Shown piece by piece: positions 5,559 to 10,084 of a stretch of DNA of 10,084 nucleotides (positions are counted from its first letter, which is position 1; every line of letters begins with the position of its first letter). The stretch spans positions 1 through 10,084 of the forward strand of contig PMOP01000175.1 of the NCBI GenBank assembly GCA_003161495.1, given 5' to 3'. The notes beneath the pieces were generated by a model. The model was given only the letters and a program-made list of their open reading frames with translations. It did not search any database and was not told the DNA's origin. The DNA is from Acidobacteriota bacterium (GTDB lineage Bacteria > Acidobacteriota > Terriglobia > Acidiferrales > UBA7541). A program made the position numbers and the translations under genes.

Positions 5559-7856
5559 ATGGCTGACGGGAACTTCGTACAGATCGCGCCCCTCATGCGG
5601 GAACCGGGCGTGATGGAAATCAAGACGCCGCCCAAGCTGCAGCCCAGCGCCAATGGCGCGATGATCTGCGGCATGGACGTCGGGAGCACCACGGTCAAGT
5701 ACGTCCTCGCTTCGCCGTCCGGTGAAGTAATTTCCCAGGCCTACGAGCGGCACAACACCAAGCAAGGCGAAAAGGTTTTGCAGTTTTTGTCGCGGCTGGA
5801 GGCGCAGCATGACTTCACCCCGCAGCGCGATCGCATTTTCTTTACCGGGTCGGGAGCGGGCCTGATTGCTCCCGCCGTGGGCGCGAAGGTCATTCAGGAA
5901 GTCGTGGCGGTGGCGGCCAGCGTCGAGCGGCTCCATCCTGACGTGCGCTTCGTCAGCGAAATCGGTGGAGAAGATATGAAGACCATCTTCTTCAACGGCA
6001 ACGGGACGACGAAGAGCAAGCAAGTTCTGATGCAGAGCGCTTGCTCCGGCGGCACCGGCACATTCATCGAGAAAACGGCGCGCAAGCTGCAGATTGCTCC
6101 GGAAGCGCTCTCCGAAATGCGTTACACGGGGCACACGCTGCACAAGATCAGCAGCAAGTGCGGAATTTTTGCCGAGGCCGACGCCAACACGTTGCTCAAG
6201 GCCGGCGTTACCGTTGACGAAATCATCGCTTCCCTGTTTGAGGCCGTCGTCTACCAAAACCTCGCCACGCTGACGCGCGGAAATACGCCCTTGCCGGAAG
6301 TTCTTCTGCTTGGCGGACCGAATCTCTTTTTCCGGGGGCTACAGGAGGCCTGGAGACTGCACCTCACACACATCTGGCAGGAACGAAAAATCGCGATGCC
6401 CAACGGCAAGGCGCCCGAGGAATACATCGTGGTGCCGAAGGATGCGCTGTACTACGCGGCGCTCGGCTGCATCGAGGTGGCTCTCGGCGAGCAGCATACG
6501 ATCGGAATCTACCAGGGCATGAAGAAGCTGCAATGGTGGATCGACGAAGGCCAGTACGAAGAGAAAAAGAAGCAAGGCCGCGGCGGGCTGTGCGACAGCG
6601 CGGACAATTTGAAAACGTTCATCGACGTGTATTCCAAGATGGACGCCACCTCGCAGGCCAACATCGAGTTGAGGGCGACGACCACCACGGTGGAAAAGAA
6701 AAAACTGGATCGCGTCGTGGTGGGCTGCGATTTTGGCTCGACCACGGCCAAAGCCGTGTGCCTCGGGCCGGATAAAGAATTGCTCTTCTCCTGCTACGCG
6801 CTGAGCAAGGGCAATCCGATCGAAGATGCGAAAAGCCTGTTCAGCCAGCTTCGCGAAGCCATCGGCGACGGCGAAATTCTTGGGCTCGGAATCACGGGCT
6901 ACGGGAAAGATTTGCTCAAGGGCATCCTCGGCGCGGATTGCGGCGTGGTGGAAACCATCGCGCATGCCTCCGCCGGGCTGCACTATTTTCCCGATGCGGA
7001 TTGCATTTGCGACGTTGGCGGCGTTGACGTCAAGATCATGATCCTGAAAAACGGGACCGTCAGCGATTTCCGCCTGAACTCGCAATGCTCGTCGGGGAAT
7101 GGCGCATTTCTTCAGGGCGTTGCGGAACGGTTTGGCATTCCCCTGAGCGAAATGGCCGACAAAGCGTTTCTTGCGCAGGCCATGCCGCAACTTTCGATGG
7201 GATGCGGCGTGTTCCTGCAAAGCGACATCGTCAACCAGCAGCGCAAAGGCTGGCAGGCGGAGGAAATTCTCGCCGCGCTTTGCGCGATCCTGCCCTTGAA
7301 CGTATGGATTTATGCGGGTGGGATGAACAACCTCAATCAAGTGGGCAAGAAATTCATCCTGCAGGGCGGCACGCACAAGAATCTGGCCGTCGTGAAAACG
7401 CAGGTCGATTTCATCCGCTCCAAAGTTCCCGACGCGGACGTGGTCGTGCATCCGTATTCCGGAGAAGCCGGGGCAATCGGCGCGGCGCTCGTTTCCCTGG
7501 ACTGGTGGGAAAAAGGCGGGCGAAGCCAGTTCCGCGGATTTGACGTAATCGAAAAATTGACGTACTTGACGACCACCGCAAAAGATACGGTTTGCAACTG
7601 GTGCCCGGTGAATTGCCAGCGGAGTTTCATCGACGTCCAACTGCCCGGCGGCCTGGGCCGCGAGTGGAGCAAGGTGCCGTTGTCCCTCGGGTGGGAGCGC
7701 GTCATCGTGAATAATTCGTGTGCCAAAGGTCTCGTGGAAGATTTGAACGAAATGAAAGTGATCAAGGCCGGAATCGAGAAAACAAAGCATGCCTTTCCCA
7801 ACATTGCAGACATGGTTCGGCAAGAAGGCTTCCGCCGAGTTACCGCCTCCGCCTAA
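5559..7856 (+). CDS. Tandem BadF/BadG/BcrA/BcrD-family ATPase (acyl-CoA dehydratase activase-like) with C-terminal cysteine module
   Basis: The 765-residue product carries two ASKHA-fold ATPase domains in tandem. Domain 1 (about 35-310) has phosphate loop CGMDVGSTTVKYV (37-49), SEIGGEDMK (133-141), SACSGGTGTF (160-169) and KCGIFAEAD (200-208). Domain 2 (about 385-650) has GCDFGSTTAKAV (389-400), CDVGGVDVKI (484-493), SQCSSGNGAF (508-517), MGCGVFLQSD (547-556) and HPYSGEAGAIGAA (631-643). Each keeps the two cysteines that, in homodimeric HgdC activases, hold a [4Fe-4S] cluster at the subunit interface: Cys162/Cys201 and Cys510/Cys549, both 39 residues apart. One chain could therefore form a pseudo-dimer holding one cluster. 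A further module has Cys679, Cys682, Cys686 (CNWCPVNC) and Cys721. The expected role is ATP-driven electron delivery to the partner proteins. Start ATG 5559 has GAGG upstream; the first 30 residues are not conserved. The 3' end overlaps the next gene by 68 bases. Confidence 0.87.
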   Translation: MADGNFVQIAPLMREPGVMEIKTPPKLQPSANGAMICGMDVGSTTVKYVLASPSGEVISQAYERHNTKQGEKVLQFLSRLEAQHDFTPQRDRIFFTGSGAGLIAPAVGAKVIQEVVAVAASVERLHPDVRFVSEIGGEDMKTIFFNGNGTTKSKQVLMQSACSGGTGTFIEKTARKLQIAPEALSEMRYTGHTLHKISSKCGIFAEADANTLLKAGVTVDEIIASLFEAVVYQNLATLTRGNTPLPEVLLLGGPNLFFRGLQEAWRLHLTHIWQERKIAMPNGKAPEEYIVVPKDALYYAALGCIEVALGEQHTIGIYQGMKKLQWWIDEGQYEEKKKQGRGGLCDSADNLKTFIDVYSKMDATSQANIELRATTTTVEKKKLDRVVVGCDFGSTTAKAVCLGPDKELLFSCYALSKGNPIEDAKSLFSQLREAIGDGEILGLGITGYGKDLLKGILGADCGVVETIAHASAGLHYFPDADCICDVGGVDVKIMILKNGTVSDFRLNSQCSSGNGAFLQGVAERFGIPLSEMADKAFLAQAMPQLSMGCGVFLQSDIVNQQRKGWQAEEILAALCAILPLNVWIYAGGMNNLNQVGKKFILQGGTHKNLAVVKTQVDFIRSKVPDADVVVHPYSGEAGAIGAALVSLDWWEKGGRSQFRGFDVIEKLTYLTTTAKDTVCNWCPVNCQRSFIDVQLPGGLGREWSKVPLSLGWERVIVNNSCAKGLVEDLNEMKVIKAGIEKTKHAFPNIADMVRQEGFRRVTASA

Positions 7857-9027
7857 GGACCGTTCGGGAATCCGCGTTGGGATTCCCAAGGTCCTGAACA
7901 TGTGGAGCACCCACCAGTTCTGGGTCGCGTTCCTGCGTGAAATCGGAATCAGCTCCGAAAACATCGTATTCAGCTCGGACACTTCCGAGGAGCAGGGACG
8001 CGAATTCGGAAAAGGCCGCGGCACGGTGGACTGCTGCTATCCCGTAAAGGCCATGAGCGGCCACTACGGCGAACTGATCTTCGGCCAAAAAAATAAATTG
8101 CACATCATTATGAGCCCCATGATTTATTCGCTGCCGTCCTTCATGCGCGGGCACACTTCGGAAAATCTGGCCTGCACGCGCGTGATGGCCGGGCCGGAAA
8201 ACATCCGCGCCGGCTTCATGAAGGAAAGCGACGTGTTCGGCGACAACGGAATCAAGTACGCAGCGCCGTTTGTGAACATGGCCGAGCCGGAAATGGTTCC
8301 CAAGCAAATGTACGACTGCCTGAAGGATGTGTTCGACATCGACATGGCGGAAACGCAGCGCGCGGTGGATGCCGGGTACAATGCTCTGCGCGTATTTAAC
8401 GAAAAGGCTCAGGCTGAGACACGCAAGGTTTTGACCTGGTGCGCGCGCAATTCAAAACCGTGCGTGCTGGTGCTGGGTCGCCCTTATCATATGGATCCGG
8501 GAATCGGGCACGAGATCGAGGCCGATTTGCAGGCCTACGGATATCCCATCGTGTGGCTGCAATATCTTCCTGTGGATAAAGATTTGCTGGACTGGATTTT
8601 CGGCGAGGAAGTGCAGGCCAAAAAAATTCGCTCGCCGCTGGATATTTCCGACGTGTGGACTTCGTCCAACAGCAGCAACACCAATGAAATTATGTGGGGA
8701 GCGAAATTCGGGGCGCGCTTTCCGTGGATCACCTGCGTGCTGCGGCTCTCCAGCTACGAATGCGGCATGGACCAGCCAACCTACACGCCCACGCAAAAAA
8801 TCGTGGAAGCTGCCGGCACTTTATTTTTCAAATTCGGCGACCTGGATTCCACCAAGCCCGCCGGAAGCATCCGCATTCGCATCGAGACCATCGTGCACTA
8901 TCTGGCAAAATATTCGGAAAAGATCATGAATCAGAAACTGGCTCTCCTGCCACCCGATTGCCCGCTGCTTTTAGACAAGCAAGAACAAAGTGAGAAATCC
9001 CTGGCGAGTGTTGCCGGAAGCGATTAG
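7789..9027 (+). CDS. Acyl-CoA dehydratase activase-related protein (COG3580/DUF2229 type)
   Basis: The 412-residue product matches the DUF2229/COG3580 module. Visible blocks are IRVGIPKVLNMWSTHQFW (28-45), SSDTSEEQ (62-69), DCCYPVKAMSGH (81-92), VLVLGRPYHMDPGIGHEI (226-243) and LSSYECGMDQPTYTPTQKI (320-338). A helical RIRIETIVHYL end follows (362-372). Cysteines that could bind a cluster include Cys82/83, Cys129, Cys316 and Cys325. The family is distantly related to HgdA/HgdB-type dehydratase subunits, and the product is likely to pair with the COG3581-type protein. The ATG at 7789 lies inside the ATPase gene in the +1 frame; its upstream GAGAAAAC is only a weak ribosome site, and the only other start before the conserved block is TTG at 7804. 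Translation is thus probably coupled to the ATPase, or the two are one frame-broken polypeptide, as in fused relatives. Conserved sequence starts near residue 28, so the first 27 residues are linker. Confidence 0.83.
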   Translation: MPFPTLQTWFGKKASAELPPPPKDRSGIRVGIPKVLNMWSTHQFWVAFLREIGISSENIVFSSDTSEEQGREFGKGRGTVDCCYPVKAMSGHYGELIFGQKNKLHIIMSPMIYSLPSFMRGHTSENLACTRVMAGPENIRAGFMKESDVFGDNGIKYAAPFVNMAEPEMVPKQMYDCLKDVFDIDMAETQRAVDAGYNALRVFNEKAQAETRKVLTWCARNSKPCVLVLGRPYHMDPGIGHEIEADLQAYGYPIVWLQYLPVDKDLLDWIFGEEVQAKKIRSPLDISDVWTSSNSSNTNEIMWGAKFGARFPWITCVLRLSSYECGMDQPTYTPTQKIVEAAGTLFFKFGDLDSTKPAGSIRIRIETIVHYLAKYSEKIMNQKLALLPPDCPLLLDKQEQSEKSLASVAGSD

Positions 9028-9049
9028 CCCCCGGCACGGGTGAGATCTT

Positions 9050-9125
9050 GTGGCGCCGGCATCTTGCCGGCGGTTTTGCCCGGCGGCTTCGCAACAGAAA
9101 ACCGCTGGCGGGACGCCGGCGCCAC
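9050..9125. repeat. REPIN-like dispersed palindromic repeat, copy 2
   Basis: Two inverted 28-base arms (9050-9077 and 9098-9125) are separated by a 20-base spacer, the same layout as at 3494-3568. Each arm begins GTGGCGCCGGC at its outer end and ends CGGTTTT toward the spacer. The right arm carries one change (GCTGGCG for GCCGGCG) relative to the right arm of copy 1. The element lies between the operon's last stop codon (9025-9027) and hslU, and its strong hairpins could stop transcription or stabilise the operon mRNA 3' end. The spacer differs from that of copy 1. Confidence 0.82.
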
Positions 9126-9135
9126 ACGTTTTCGG

Positions 9136-9142
9136 AAGGTGG
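9136..9142 (+). promoter_or_regulatory. Ribosome binding site for hslU
   Basis: AAGGTGG lies ten bases before the ATG at 9153 and supports a start that includes the N-terminal extension. No clear promoter is visible in the 125 bases between the operon stop and hslU. Confidence 0.55.
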
Positions 9143-9152
9143 AACGTAAATT

Positions 9153-10084
9153 ATGGTGATCTATCTTCCCGGCGAACAGCACGAACCGGAGCCCGCGGTT
9201 GAGCCGTCGTTTGACGAGCTCACTCCGCGCGAAATTGTTGTCGAGCTGGACAAGTACATCGTCGGGCAGGCCGCGGCAAAGCGCGCGGTCGCCGTCGCGC
9301 TGCGCAACCGCGTGCGCCGCCAGAAACTCACGCCCGAAATGGCGGAAGACGTGCTCCCCAAAAATATTTTGATGATCGGTCCCACCGGAGTGGGAAAAAC
9401 GGAAATTGCGCGGCGCCTTGCTCGCCTCGCCGGCTGCCCGTTCATCAAAGTGGAAGCCTCCAAGTACACCGAAGTCGGCTACGTCGGCCGTGACGTGGAA
9501 TCCATGGTGCGCGATCTGGTCGAAACTTCCATCGACATGGTGCGCGAAGAAAAGTTGGACGAAGTGGCCGAGCGCGCCGAACACGCCGCGGAAGAACGCG
9601 TGCTCGATCTGCTGCTTCCCGCATCTCCTCCACCTCCGGTGGCCGAGTCGCCCAACTCTCCGGCCGCGCAGATCGAAGCGCCGCGCCAAGATCAGATGGA
9701 TCGCACCCGGGAAAAACTGCGCGCGCAGTTGCGCGACGGCAAGCTCGACCAGCGCCTGGTGGAAGTGGATGTCCGCGAGCGGTCGACGCCGGCGTTTGAA
9801 ATCGTGTCGAGCCAGGGCGTTGAGGAAATGGACATCAACGTCAAGGACATGCTCTCGGGAATTTTCGGGCAGCAGAAAAGGCGCCGCCGGATGACCGTCG
9901 CCGAGGCGTTCGATTATTTAATTCAAGAAGAAGAAAACAAACTGCTCGACATGGATCAGGTGACGCGGCTGGCCGTGGAGCGCGCCGAGCAGATGGGCAT
10001 CATCTTCATCGACGAAATCGATAAGATCGCCGGGCGCGAGTCCGGCCACGGTCCGGACGTCTCCCGCGAAGGCGTGCAGCGCGA
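9153..10084 (+). CDS. hslU: HslU, ATPase subunit of the HslUV protease (5' part, runs off the window)
   Basis: Only the first 310 codons are present. HslU is a hexameric AAA+ unfoldase that feeds proteins to the HslV peptidase in the cytoplasm. Visible hallmarks are TPREIVVELDKYIVGQ (24-39), Walker A GPTGVGKT (76-83), the pore loop GYVGRD (109-114), Walker B IIFIDEID (283-290) and the VSREGVQR block (303-310) where the window ends. The intermediate I-domain (about 115-255) carries a proline-rich stretch near 156-177 (LPASPPPPVAESPNSPAA region). The protein begins with about 20 residues (MVIYLPGEQHEPEPAVEPSF) before the point where typical HslU proteins start, and the ribosome site supports including them. 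hslV, usually directly upstream, is not in this window: the gene before it is the COG3580-type gene, with a palindromic repeat between. Confidence 0.95.
   Translation, partial: MVIYLPGEQHEPEPAVEPSFDELTPREIVVELDKYIVGQAAAKRAVAVALRNRVRRQKLTPEMAEDVLPKNILMIGPTGVGKTEIARRLARLAGCPFIKVEASKYTEVGYVGRDVESMVRDLVETSIDMVREEKLDEVAERAEHAAEERVLDLLLPASPPPPVAESPNSPAAQIEAPRQDQMDRTREKLRAQLRDGKLDQRLVEVDVRERSTPAFEIVSSQGVEEMDINVKDMLSGIFGQQKRRRRMTVAEAFDYLIQEEENKLLDMDQVTRLAVERAEQMGIIFIDEIDKIAGRESGHGPDVSREGVQR

Noticed and set aside
7789..7856. Programmed -1 ribosomal frameshift between the ATPase and COG3580-type genes
   Set aside because: The frame change needed is +1 (or -2), not -1, and I see no slippery heptamer followed by a pseudoknot. 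Coupled translation or an indel fits better.
6339..8024. Long antisense open frame of 561 codons opposite the ATPase and COG3580-type genes
   Set aside because: No recognisable domain, same shadow composition, and it runs across the junction of two real genes.

Overview
The window is a moderately GC-rich bacterial chromosome segment, most likely from a soil-type Acidobacteriota genome. That placement is inference. It rests on dispersed GGCGCCGGCGTC-type palindromic repeats, an HslU with a short extra N-terminus, and a cytoplasmic trypsin-like protease overlapping a LuxR-type regulator. No rRNA, tRNA, CRISPR array or insertion-sequence transposase is visible.

Left region (1-3388). A trypsin/PDZ serine protease of the HtrA/S1C type (74-943) overlaps by four bases a NarL/LuxR-type response regulator (940-1578) whose receiver domain has lost most phosphorylation residues. 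A DUF2207 membrane protein gene (3388 to 1613, minus strand) converges on this pair.

Middle (3389-3968). This 580-base divergent non-coding stretch holds a REPIN-like palindromic repeat, several short perfect inverted repeats, a candidate extended -10 promoter and a strong Shine-Dalgarno for the next gene.

Core (3969-9027). Three co-directional genes encode a complete uncharacterised 2-hydroxyacyl-CoA-dehydratase-like system: a COG3581-type protein, a tandem double-domain BadF/BadG/BcrA/BcrD ATPase with an extra cysteine module, and a COG3580/DUF2229-type protein. In many anaerobes these parts form one giant polypeptide in a different order. Here they are three genes, with the COG3581 part first and a 68-base out-of-frame overlap between the last two. 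By family knowledge, the ATPase should use ATP hydrolysis to push an electron to very low potential and deliver it to an iron-sulfur partner, here probably the COG3580/COG3581 pair. The substrate is unknown. This is the part of the window most likely to be an undescribed biochemical system.

Right end (9028-10084). A second REPIN-like repeat is followed by the 5' part of hslU, the ATPase of the HslUV protease, which runs off the window. The two repeat copies bracket the three-gene operon.
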